Positions 15,244 to 22,738 of a DNA stretch of 64,000 nucleotides are shown here, piece after piece (position 1 is the first letter of the stretch; each line of letters starts with the position of its first letter). The stretch comes from Qipengyuania_C sp046254955. Lineage in GTDB: Bacteria; Pseudomonadota; Alphaproteobacteria; Sphingomonadales; Sphingomonadaceae. The position numbers and the translations under genes were made by a program. The stretch spans positions 1,364,001 to 1,428,000 of the forward strand of contig NZ_JBJXRG010000001.1 in the NCBI RefSeq assembly GCF_046254955.1. Direction: 5' to 3'. Under the pieces are notes generated by a model. That model did not search any database. It had not been told where the DNA came from and was given only the letters and a program-made list of their open reading frames with translations.

Positions 15244-17193
15244 CTGGCAGACATATTCTTATCCTATTCGCGGGCCGACCAACCGCAGATCCAGCAGCTT
15301 GCGGAAAAGCTGACTGATGCAGGCTATTCGCTGTGGTGGGACCAGAATATCCAGGGCGGCAAACGCTTTGCCAAGGATATTGAAGAGGCGATCACGCATT
15401 CCAGGGCTGTCATCGTCGCGTGGTCGGCGCATTCGGTCGAAAGCGAATGGGTTCTGGACGAAGCGAGCTATGGCAGGGATCATAACAAGCTTGTGCCGAT
15501 ACTGCTCGATGCCACGCCGCCACCGTTCGGCTATCGCCAGCGACAGGCGCTGGATTTCTCAGGCGGCGTCGAAAACGATAGCGCGATGCAATCGCTGATC
15601 GCCGCGCTGGATGAGCTGGTCGGCGGTGAACATCATGCGCCCGAGGCCGCGTCGAACATTGGATCAAAACCCCTCTACAAGCGCGCCGAACTTGTGCTTC
15701 CGATCGCCGCGCTCGTTTTGGCAGGGGGTGCCTGGCTGGCGATGGGCGTGAATTCGGCGAGCGATGTCGAGGGCGCGGATATGGCGCTAACGCTGGCCAC
15801 GGCAGAGATCGATCGCTCCAAATCGGTTGCGGTGCTCCCTTTTCGAGATCTGTCGGCCGGCGATGGCAATAACTGGTTCGTGGACGGCATTGGAGACGAG
15901 ATCAATTATGCGCTTAGCCGCACGCCAGACCTGATTGTCGCATCAAGCGGTTCAGTGGCGGGATATGCCGACGGTAACACCCCGTCCCCGCAAGTGGCCA
16001 AGGAGCTTGGCGTTGCTAATGTTCTGGAGGGCACCGTGCGGCAAGCGGGCGACCGCTTGCGAGTGACTGTGTCGCTCGTCGATCTCGAAGGAAAGCAAGT
16101 CTGGTCCCAGCGTTATGACCGCCCGACCGACGACATGATTGTGTTGCAGGAAGAAATCGCGGCGAGCGTGGCCAAGGCGCTTAATACCGCGCTTGATCCG
16201 GTCGAATTGCAGCAGATGACTTCTCTGGGCACCACATCGGTCGAGGCGTACCAGAAATTTCGGGCGAGCGAGCACATTACGAGCGGCAACGACGCCATAG
16301 CTGCCCTCGAAGAAGTTATCTCGCTCGATCCGGAATTTGCACGCGCTTACATCGATCTGGGTTATATGTACTTTCAGCGCACTCAATTGGGTTCGGCCGG
16401 ATGGCTCGATCGCACCGACCTCGATGCCGATTGGGAACTTATGCAGCAAGTGATGCGTCGCGCCGAAGCCGTGTCGAAAACAGATGTGGACCGTGCGATG
16501 CGGCGTGCATTCGAAGGCGAGGTGCGCGGACAATGGGACAGCATGATTGCTGCCGAGGAGAAGGCGTTCGAGCTCGCGCCCAATAATCTTACCATAGTTG
16601 GTGCACTGGCGAACTCCTATGCACTGACCGGGCAAGACCAGAAGACATTGGCCTTGGTCGATCGTATAGAAAACCTGGACCAGCCGAGCGGTTTAAGGAA
16701 ACCCGGCCTCCTGTTTGGCATGCGTCGATATGAGGACGCGGCGCGCGCTGCGGCAGACGCCATGGCGGCGGCTCCCTCCAGCTACAGCCATGCCTTCCGA
16801 GCCCATCACCACGCCTTGCATGCTGGCGATGCCGAATTGGCGACGCGAGCCTTGGACCGCTTGAAACAGATCATCGGACCGGACGGCAAGTTGACTGACC
16901 TTCAGATATTCAGGCAGGCATGCTTCGACGGTGACAGAACCAAGGCGCTGGAGATATTGGCTCGAACCGAACTGGACGACGAACGCTACATGATGTTGTC
17001 GATGCTGGGTGAAAAGAAGAAGGCGCGAGAAGCCATCATCCAGTATGACCGGTCAAAACCGCCATTTCCCATCGGCAGCCTTACTTACAAGCCGTACTTC
17101 GATATCGGCGACTTCCCCAACTTTGCTGTACGGATGCGCGCACAAGGGGTGGTTTTCCGAAAGCCGGATTATCCCATATACTGTCCAGCTTGA
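15244..17193 (+). CDS. TIR-TM-TolB-like-TPR protein
   Basis: The protein has about 649 residues. A TIR domain covers 1-128 (ADIFLSYSRADQPQ; GYSLWWDQNI; SEWVLDEAS), and the W-x3-E motif (Trp69, Glu73) is the position of the catalytic Glu in NADase TIRs. One transmembrane helix lies at 149-169. A TolB/FlgO-like domain follows (SVAVLPFRDLSAGDGNNWF to SQRYDRP), then TPR-type helices from about residue 330. Homologues begin MADIFLSYS; here that Met codon is CTG (15244) with AAGGGGGG just upstream. A TTG at 15193 is the alternative, giving 666 residues, and an ATG at 15215 is out of frame. Function is unknown: signalling, or a cell-death/defence effector. Confidence 0.75.
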   Translation: MADIFLSYSRADQPQIQQLAEKLTDAGYSLWWDQNIQGGKRFAKDIEEAITHSRAVIVAWSAHSVESEWVLDEASYGRDHNKLVPILLDATPPPFGYRQRQALDFSGGVENDSAMQSLIAALDELVGGEHHAPEAASNIGSKPLYKRAELVLPIAALVLAGGAWLAMGVNSASDVEGADMALTLATAEIDRSKSVAVLPFRDLSAGDGNNWFVDGIGDEINYALSRTPDLIVASSGSVAGYADGNTPSPQVAKELGVANVLEGTVRQAGDRLRVTVSLVDLEGKQVWSQRYDRPTDDMIVLQEEIAASVAKALNTALDPVELQQMTSLGTTSVEAYQKFRASEHITSGNDAIAALEEVISLDPEFARAYIDLGYMYFQRTQLGSAGWLDRTDLDADWELMQQVMRRAEAVSKTDVDRAMRRAFEGEVRGQWDSMIAAEEKAFELAPNNLTIVGALANSYALTGQDQKTLALVDRIENLDQPSGLRKPGLLFGMRRYEDAARAAADAMAAAPSSYSHAFRAHHHALHAGDAELATRALDRLKQIIGPDGKLTDLQIFRQACFDGDRTKALEILARTELDDERYMMLSMLGEKKKAREAIIQYDRSKPPFPIGSLTYKPYFDIGDFPNFAVRMRAQGVVFRKPDYPIYCPA

Positions 17194-17245
17194 TCGCTGT
17201 CAGAAGCGCCTCGGAACTTCGGCGTGTCTGCTTCGCTGAATACCC

Positions 17246-17764
17246 ATGTTCTCATCCGATCCCACATTCGATCTTATCCTGCGCGGCCTGTTGCTGGCCG
17301 CGTTCGCCCTTTTGTGGGTGATCTTGCTGATAAGGCTGGTCGGTCTGCGATCGCTATCGAAGATGACGCCGTTCGACTTCGTCATGACGGTGGCGACTGG
17401 CTCGCTGCTGGCCGGCGCCGCTCAGGCGAGCGAGTGGGGTGCCTTCGGACAGGCGCTTCTCGCCATCGCTTCACTCTTTACCGTGCAGTATATTGCTGCG
17501 CGCATTCGCAAGGCCTCCGATACGGCAGAGAAAGCGATGCAGAACGAACCGGTGCTCCTTTTCAGCGACGGCGAATTTGACGAGGACGCGCTTAAGCAAA
17601 CGCGCGTGGCCAAAAGCGATGTCATAGCTAAGCTGCGCGAAGCCAATGCGCTCGACTTGTCGCAAGTCCATGCCGTGGTTCTCGAATCGACCGGCGATGT
17701 TAGCGTGCTTCACGGGGGCGAGTCGCCTGATGACTTGCTTTTCGAGGGCGTACGCAAGGGATGA
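17246..17764 (+). CDS. DUF421 (YetF-like) membrane protein
   Basis: The protein has 172 residues. The N-terminal part has three hydrophobic helices (ILRGLLLAAFALLWVILLIRL, then MTPFDFVMTVATGSLLAGA and FGQALLAIASLFTVQYIAARI). The C-terminal soluble domain contains the family segments NEPVLLFSDGEF, LKQTRVAKSDVIAKLREANA and VHAVVLESTGDVSVLHG. These are standard for DUF421. In Bacillus, YetF-type proteins affect envelope properties; no biochemical role is established. It lies after the TIR gene with a 52-base gap and ends convergently with the YceD gene. Confidence 0.9.
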   Translation: MFSSDPTFDLILRGLLLAAFALLWVILLIRLVGLRSLSKMTPFDFVMTVATGSLLAGAAQASEWGAFGQALLAIASLFTVQYIAARIRKASDTAEKAMQNEPVLLFSDGEFDEDALKQTRVAKSDVIAKLREANALDLSQVHAVVLESTGDVSVLHGGESPDDLLFEGVRKG

Positions 17765-17776
17765 TCGGCCATTTGG

Positions 17777-18316
17777 TCAGTCCCTCTTCAAACTCCTCAA
17801 TGCCTCCGCGAGAGGGCCCGACGGTTCATCGTCGCCAATGATTCCCGCAGCTTCGCGGACGCTGTCAGCATTCGGACCTTCGGCATAGGGATCGATCGCG
17901 AGGCCCAGTGATTGCGAGACCGCTTCGCCCAAGTCGAAACTTTCGCCATCATATTCGATCTCGTCGAGTTCCCCGGTGTCGAGCTCAATCTCGATCTCCG
18001 CGCTGCTGGGGATCGTATCGCCCAGGCTGCTTTCCCCGGAAGGAACGAAGACCAAATCAAGCTTCTCGCTGATCACGTGAGCGAATTCCTCGTCCGAGAT
18101 CGCGCATGCCTGCACGATATCGGCCCTGAGCGTACCCGACACATGGAGCCGCTTGGCAGACCCTTCGAATTGCACCTCGGCTTTGAGGGAGTCGACGCGT
18201 TCAATCCCGAACCGTTCGGCGAGTGCGCGGCACTCTTCTGCTGTTGCGGTCAGTTCCAGCTCGCCTGCCGGGATCGCCTTGAGCTTGATGATGCGCGAAA
18301 ACTCGGGGGCATTCAT
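17777..18316 (-). CDS. YceD/DUF177 family protein
   Basis: The 179-residue protein matches DUF177: an N-terminal beta region (FSRIIKLKAIPAGELELTATA), the core LHVSGTLRADIVQACAISDEEFAHVI, and the C-terminal ESFDLGEAVSQSLGLAIDPY with the acidic motif before it. Bacterial YceD is normally encoded beside rpmF and plants use a homologue in 23S rRNA maturation. Here rpmF is absent, and the start overlaps the stop of the bc1-chaperone gene by four bases (ATGA), so the two are coupled. The second Cys of the usual CxxC pair is missing (only QAC). Confidence 0.9.
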   Translation of the reverse strand: MNAPEFSRIIKLKAIPAGELELTATAEECRALAERFGIERVDSLKAEVQFEGSAKRLHVSGTLRADIVQACAISDEEFAHVISEKLDLVFVPSGESSLGDTIPSSAEIEIELDTGELDEIEYDGESFDLGEAVSQSLGLAIDPYAEGPNADSVREAAGIIGDDEPSGPLAEALRSLKRD

Positions 18317-18837
18317 GACAAGGCCCCATGCGCGAAAGACCCCGCGAGCAGATCTGCGTCGGTGAGTTCGGCCAGTTCGCCATGAAACTTGATCAAACCG
18401 CCGACCACCGCCGACACCGAACCGTCTTCGTCCATGGTCACATTCCGCTCCACCGCCACTTCCATCGCGGATGGGTTCTCAGCGCCGAGCGAATAGGCGC
18501 CGATGCGGCCGCCCAGCGCGCTCATCATTTTGCCGATGCGCTTAACGACGGTCGGGTCGCCAATCCCCTCTTCGCGCAGTTGCCCTTCCATATCTTCGAC
18601 GAAGAATTCGGTGAGGTAAGCTGCTCCCCTTTCTAGATCTTTCGACTTGCCCAAGCGGGCTATAACCAGCGCCAGGATCGCCGTGACCATATCGAAGCGG
18701 CCTTCGCGTGTATCGGCCACGCCGCCATCGCGGTACCAGAACGGATCGCGTGCTTTGGCAATGGTTGCCAGCCACAAGGCGTGATACTCCTCGCGCGGGT
18801 CGGGCTTCTTCTGAAACAGTCTGGCAAGTAAACTCAT
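18313..18837 (-). CDS. ubiquinol-cytochrome c chaperone (CBP3-like) protein
   Basis: The 174-residue helical protein carries the CBP3/UQCC1 signature: FWYRDGGVADTREGRFDMVT, LYLTEFF-like AYLTEFFVEDMEGQLREEGIGD, then KRIGKMMSALGGRIGAY. In mitochondria CBP3 binds newly made cytochrome b and helps assemble the bc1 complex; a similar role at the inner membrane is expected here. It is the first gene of a two-gene unit with yceD and is divergent from bamE across 187 bases. Confidence 0.9.
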   Translation of the reverse strand: MSLLARLFQKKPDPREEYHALWLATIAKARDPFWYRDGGVADTREGRFDMVTAILALVIARLGKSKDLERGAAYLTEFFVEDMEGQLREEGIGDPTVVKRIGKMMSALGGRIGAYSLGAENPSAMEVAVERNVTMDEDGSVSAVVGGLIKFHGELAELTDADLLAGSFAHGALS

Positions 18838-19024
18838 GGATTTGGGCGCGGTCCCGGAAGGTTGTTCAGCGACAATTCAATCCGGCTTTTCCAGTGCCGG
18901 TGCGAAAGCGGTGTCTGGCGAGTTGCAAGGCGTTGCGCATCGCCGTAAGGCTCGCGTCTATATAGGAATGACCGGCAGCGGGGTGAACCCCGATACGCAG
19001 AAGCGGTGCCGGATTTTCGGAGTG

Positions 19025-19510
19025 ATGGATTTGATGAAGTCTGGATTGTCTCGCAGCGTCGGCAAGATTGCCATGCTTGGCGCTGTGGTTCTTGCCCTGG
19101 GGGCCTGCACCTCAATCCGCGAGAACCGCGGTTATATCGTCGACAATGTCCTGCTTAGCGCCATCCAGCCGGGAATCGACAATCAGCGCTCGGTCGAAGG
19201 CACCCTGGGCCGTCCCACGTTCACCAGTCAGTTTGGCGAACCGACCTGGTACTATGTTTCGAGTGTCACAGGACGTAAGCCCTTCGTGCGTCCCCGCATC
19301 GAGGATCACTCGGTCCTCGCAATCAAGTTCGACGCCGCAGGTAATGTCATGTCGGCCGACCGTTCGGGCGTGGAAACCGTTGCCTACATCTCGCCCGACG
19401 GCGACGAGACGCCCACGCTGGGCCGCGAGCGGAGCTTCCTCGAAGACCTGTTCGGCAATATCGGCTCGGTCGGTGCTCCGGGTGCCGGCGGCGGCCCCGG
19501 CGGACCATAA
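19025..19510 (+). CDS. bamE: outer membrane assembly lipoprotein BamE
   Basis: ATG 19025 (with a second ATG at 19034) follows CGGAG and gives 161 residues. The frame continues upstream to 18836 but without signal-peptide logic, so the shorter start is chosen. A lipoprotein signal ends VLALGAC. The SmpA/OmlA domain follows: AIQPGIDNQRSVEGTLGRPT, GEPTWYYVSS and VLAIKFDAAGNV. The C-terminus is Gly/Pro-rich. BamE supports BamA-mediated insertion of outer membrane proteins. The gene stands alone, ahead of hslVU. Confidence 0.9.
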   Translation: MDLMKSGLSRSVGKIAMLGAVVLALGACTSIRENRGYIVDNVLLSAIQPGIDNQRSVEGTLGRPTFTSQFGEPTWYYVSSVTGRKPFVRPRIEDHSVLAIKFDAAGNVMSADRSGVETVAYISPDGDETPTLGRERSFLEDLFGNIGSVGAPGAGGGPGGP

Positions 19511-19573
19511 CCTGCTCCATTCGAAAATCCGCTGACGCTTGAAGGGGGCCATCGGCTCCCCATATCGCTCGCT

Positions 19574-20134
19574 ATGGACGACAAGCACTCTAGCCACGGT
19601 CTGATTCAGTGGCATGGCACCACCATCATCGGCGTCAAGAAAAGCGGCAAGACCGTGATCGCTGGCGATGGCCAGGTTTCGATGGGCAACACTGTGATGA
19701 AGCCCAATGCGCGCAAGGTTCGCCGGATCGGCGAAGGCGGGAAAGTCATTGCCGGATTTGCCGGCGCGACTGCCGATGCCTTCACCCTGTTCGAACGGCT
19801 CGAGAAAAAGCTCGAGCAATACTCCGGGCAGCTGCTTCGCGCGGCGGTCGAGCTGGCCAAGGATTGGCGGACCGACAAGTACCTGCGCAATCTCGAGGCG
19901 CTGATGATCGTTGCCGACGAGGAAAGCCTGCTTGTACTGACCGGGAACGGTGATGTGCTGGAGCCCGAAGGCGGCATTGCTGCAATTGGCTCCGGCGGAA
20001 ATTATGCGCTCGCCGCCGGCCGTGCGATCGCCGAGTATGAAGACGACGCACAAGTAATCGCGACCAAGGCGATGGCAGTTGCCGCCGATATCTGCGTCTT
20101 CACCAACGGCAATGTGACTGTTGAGACCATTTAG
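19574..20134 (+). CDS. hslV: ATP-dependent protease peptidase subunit HslV
   Basis: The 186-residue protein carries a short propeptide of 15 residues ending QWHG, after which the catalytic Thr16 begins TTIIGVKKSGKTVIAGDGQV, as in other alphaproteobacteria. Further family segments are GNTVMKPNARKVRRI and GFAGATADAFTLFERLE. HslV forms a double hexamer whose N-terminal Thr cleaves substrates unfolded by HslU. hslU starts 28 bases after its stop on the same strand, so they form one operon. Confidence 0.97.
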   Translation: MDDKHSSHGLIQWHGTTIIGVKKSGKTVIAGDGQVSMGNTVMKPNARKVRRIGEGGKVIAGFAGATADAFTLFERLEKKLEQYSGQLLRAAVELAKDWRTDKYLRNLEALMIVADEESLLVLTGNGDVLEPEGGIAAIGSGGNYALAAGRAIAEYEDDAQVIATKAMAVAADICVFTNGNVTVETI

Positions 20135-20162
20135 GCTCAACCATCTGAGAACTACCATAGAC

Positions 20163-21464
20163 ATGACCGATTCACTCACTCCCAAGGCGATCGTTGCCGC
20201 TCTCGACGAACACATCATTGGCCAGAAGGATGCCAAGCGCGCGGTCGCTGTGGCGCTGCGCAATCGCTGGCGTCGCCAGCGGCTGGGACCAGAACTGCGC
20301 GATGAAGTGACGCCGAAAAACATTCTGATGATTGGCCCCACCGGCTGCGGCAAGACCGAGATCAGCCGGCGGCTGGCCAAGCTCGCCGATGCGCCATTCG
20401 TCAAAGTCGAAGCGACCAAGTTCACCGAGGTCGGCTATGTCGGCCGCGACGTGGAACAGATCGCGCGCGATCTTGCAGAAGAAGCGATCCGGCTGGAGAA
20501 GGATAGACGCCGCGAGGCGGTGCGCGAAGCCGCATCCAAAGCGGCCATGGACCGCTTGCTCAATGCGCTGGTTGGCGAAAATGCCTCCGAAGCAACGCGC
20601 GAAGCCTTTCGGGAGCGCGTCGTCCAGAATGCGATGAACGATACCGAAGTCGAGATCGAAGTCGAAGAAGCGCCCAACATGCCCTTTGATATGGGCGGTA
20701 TGGGCGGCAACGTCGGCATGATCGACCTGTCGGATATGATGGGCAAGGCCTTCGGCGGCAAGCCCAAGAAGCGCCGCAAGCTCAAGGTCCCCGAGGCATG
20801 GGACAAGTTGGTCGATGAAGAAGCTGAAAAGCGCATGGACCAGGACGATGTCGCGCGCGTCGCGCTGCAGAATGCCGAAGCCAACGGGATCGTCTTTCTC
20901 GACGAAATCGACAAGATCGCCGTCAGCGATGTCCGCGGCGGATCGGTCAGCCGAGAGGGCGTACAGCGCGATCTCTTGCCGCTGATCGAAGGTACGACTG
21001 TTTCAACCAAGTACGGCCCGATGAAGACCGACCATATCCTCTTCATTGGATCGGGTGCGTTTCATCTGGCCAAGCCATCGGACATGCTGCCCGAATTGCA
21101 GGGGCGCCTGCCGATCCGGGTCGAGCTGCGAGCACTGACGCAGGAAGATTTTGTGCGAATCCTCAAGGAAACCCGCGCAAATCTGGTTGCTCAGTACAAG
21201 GCGTTGCTCGGAACTGAAAAGGTAGAACTCGATTTCGCCGATGAAGCGATCGAGGAACTTGCGACGATCGCCGCGCAAGTGAACGAGAGCGTAGAGAACA
21301 TCGGCGCGCGGCGCCTACAGACGGTGATGGAAAAACTGCTCGAGGAGATCAGCTTCGATGCGGAAGAGCACGAAGGTGAAACGATCACCATTGATGCGGC
21401 CTATGTCCGCGAGCGGCTGACCAAGCTCGCCGAGGATACCGACCTCAGCAAGTATATCCTGTGA
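20163..21464 (+). CDS. hslU: ATP-dependent protease ATPase subunit HslU
   Basis: The protein has 433 residues from ATG 20163; the frame's earlier start at 20121 overlaps hslV and lacks support. The AAA+ motifs are intact: Walker A GPTGCGKT (58-65), Walker B VFLDEIDKIA, sensor segment, and RLQTVMEKLLEEISFDAEEH near the C-terminus, which ends DLSKYIL, the tail that docks into HslV. The variable I-domain lies around residues 110-240 and contains a Met/Gly-rich stretch. It unfolds substrates for HslV. Confidence 0.97.
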   Translation: MTDSLTPKAIVAALDEHIIGQKDAKRAVAVALRNRWRRQRLGPELRDEVTPKNILMIGPTGCGKTEISRRLAKLADAPFVKVEATKFTEVGYVGRDVEQIARDLAEEAIRLEKDRRREAVREAASKAAMDRLLNALVGENASEATREAFRERVVQNAMNDTEVEIEVEEAPNMPFDMGGMGGNVGMIDLSDMMGKAFGGKPKKRRKLKVPEAWDKLVDEEAEKRMDQDDVARVALQNAEANGIVFLDEIDKIAVSDVRGGSVSREGVQRDLLPLIEGTTVSTKYGPMKTDHILFIGSGAFHLAKPSDMLPELQGRLPIRVELRALTQEDFVRILKETRANLVAQYKALLGTEKVELDFADEAIEELATIAAQVNESVENIGARRLQTVMEKLLEEISFDAEEHEGETITIDAAYVRERLTKLAEDTDLSKYIL

Positions 21465-21474
21465 TGGGTAGGGG

Positions 21475-21888
21475 ATGACCACCCCGGTCCGCGATACGCA
21501 GGCAATGATTGCCGCGATGGATCCGGTGCTGGACAAGCAGCTCTATTGCTTCGTTTCCCCTGAGCAGCCCGGGGCCGCGCTTGAGTTGATGCGCCATGCG
21601 CTGGCGACATTCCGCGAAGACGAGGGCCTATCGCTGATTGTCCCTGCCCGAGAGGCGGCGAATGCCGGGATCGATACGCAGCACTTCGCGCGGATCATCC
21701 TGCTTGTGCATTCGGATCTGGAAGGGTTCGGGCTGACCGCTGCGGTGTCGGGCGTCCTCGCTGAGGCCGGAATTGCATGCAATGTCGTCGCGGCGCTTCG
21801 CCATGATCACTTGTTTGTTCCTGCCCGGCGCGCTGACGAGGCGCTGGCTCTTCTGCGAGCGTTGCAGGAAAGATCTCCCGAAAGCTGA
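21475..21888 (+). CDS. ACT-domain protein
   Basis: The 137-residue protein resembles short ACT/UPF0735-like regulators: KQLYCFVSPEQPG near the start, SLIVPAREAANAGI, then FARIILLVHSDLEGFGLTAA and the second ACT-like strand pattern GIACNVVAALRHDHLFVPARRADEALALL. ACT domains bind small ligands such as amino acids, but this one is not fused to an enzyme, so it may be a stand-alone ligand sensor. It begins 10 bases after hslU and probably shares its transcript. Its end is one base from the convergent lipid kinase gene. Confidence 0.78.
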   Translation: MTTPVRDTQAMIAAMDPVLDKQLYCFVSPEQPGAALELMRHALATFREDEGLSLIVPAREAANAGIDTQHFARIILLVHSDLEGFGLTAAVSGVLAEAGIACNVVAALRHDHLFVPARRADEALALLRALQERSPES

Positions 21889-21889
21889 G

Positions 21890-22738
21890 CTACAGAAAAG
21901 TTACTTTGGTGGGCGTCAATTCGAAGGTCACCGGAGCGCTCGCGACAATATCCCCATCCGCCTGAACCGGGATACCTTCGCCGCCGCTCAGCGTTACGCG
22001 GTCGGCTTCGAGAAACCGCCAGTGACCGTGCGGCCTGCGGGAACCCAGCATTGCGTAGAGCGCGAGAAGCAGCATGTCGCGTCGCCGCGCATGGGGCAGG
22101 GCGAGAATGCGAAGCTTTTCCGTCTTGAGATTGGCTCCCCTGTCAAGTGTCCATGGCCCGGCGTAGAATTTGCCGCGCAGAATGAACAAGGTCTCCGCCT
22201 CGATCCGTTCCTCACCCGTGTCGATCGTTACCGGGTGGCGGGGCCAGTTCTTCGCGAGTGAGAGCAGTGCAGCGACATAGGCGAAGCGTCCGATCCGCAG
22301 CTTAAGCGCTTCGGACACGCTCGCCACCGCGTGCGCATCGAAGCCGATCGATGCACAGGCGAGGAATGGCGCACCGTCGATAGTCGCCAGCCGCGTGGTC
22401 AGCTGCTGCGATCCGCTTTCCAACCGGGCCGCGAACTTGTGCGGGTTGCGCGGATAATCGAGCTCGCGCGCGAGCAGGTTGATCGTGCCGGTAGGGTATA
22501 TGGCGAGATCGGGAAGCGCTCCGGGGTCCGATTGCTTCTGAATTACCAGACGCGCTGTGCCGTCGCCTCCCGCCATAATCACGCAGTCGGCATCACCGGC
22601 GTCGCGCGCAGCATCAAACTCGATGCCATTGTAATGGCTCACCAAATGCCCGCGACTTTCGAGGACGGCAGCGAGCTTGTTGACTCGGTTGAGGCGCTTG
22701 GGCGCGAGCTTCGGATTATAGACCAGCGCCAGCTTCAT
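21890..22738 (-). CDS. diacylglycerol/lipid kinase-family protein
   Basis: The 282-residue protein from ATG 22738 (overlapping the ABC gene by four bases) has the DAGK catalytic core: VYNPKLAPKRLNRVNKLAAV, the nucleotide loop MAGGDGTARLVIQ and YPTGTINLLARELDYPRN. The C-terminal half is the beta-sandwich accessory domain ending ADGDIVASAPVTFELTP. Such enzymes phosphorylate diacylglycerol or long-chain-base lipids. In sphingomonads, which make sphingolipids, a sphingoid-base substrate is possible but cannot be read from sequence. It is co-transcribed downstream of the Atm1-like exporter. Confidence 0.88.
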   Translation of the reverse strand: MKLALVYNPKLAPKRLNRVNKLAAVLESRGHLVSHYNGIEFDAARDAGDADCVIMAGGDGTARLVIQKQSDPGALPDLAIYPTGTINLLARELDYPRNPHKFAARLESGSQQLTTRLATIDGAPFLACASIGFDAHAVASVSEALKLRIGRFAYVAALLSLAKNWPRHPVTIDTGEERIEAETLFILRGKFYAGPWTLDRGANLKTEKLRILALPHARRRDMLLLALYAMLGSRRPHGHWRFLEADRVTLSGGEGIPVQADGDIVASAPVTFELTPTKVTFL

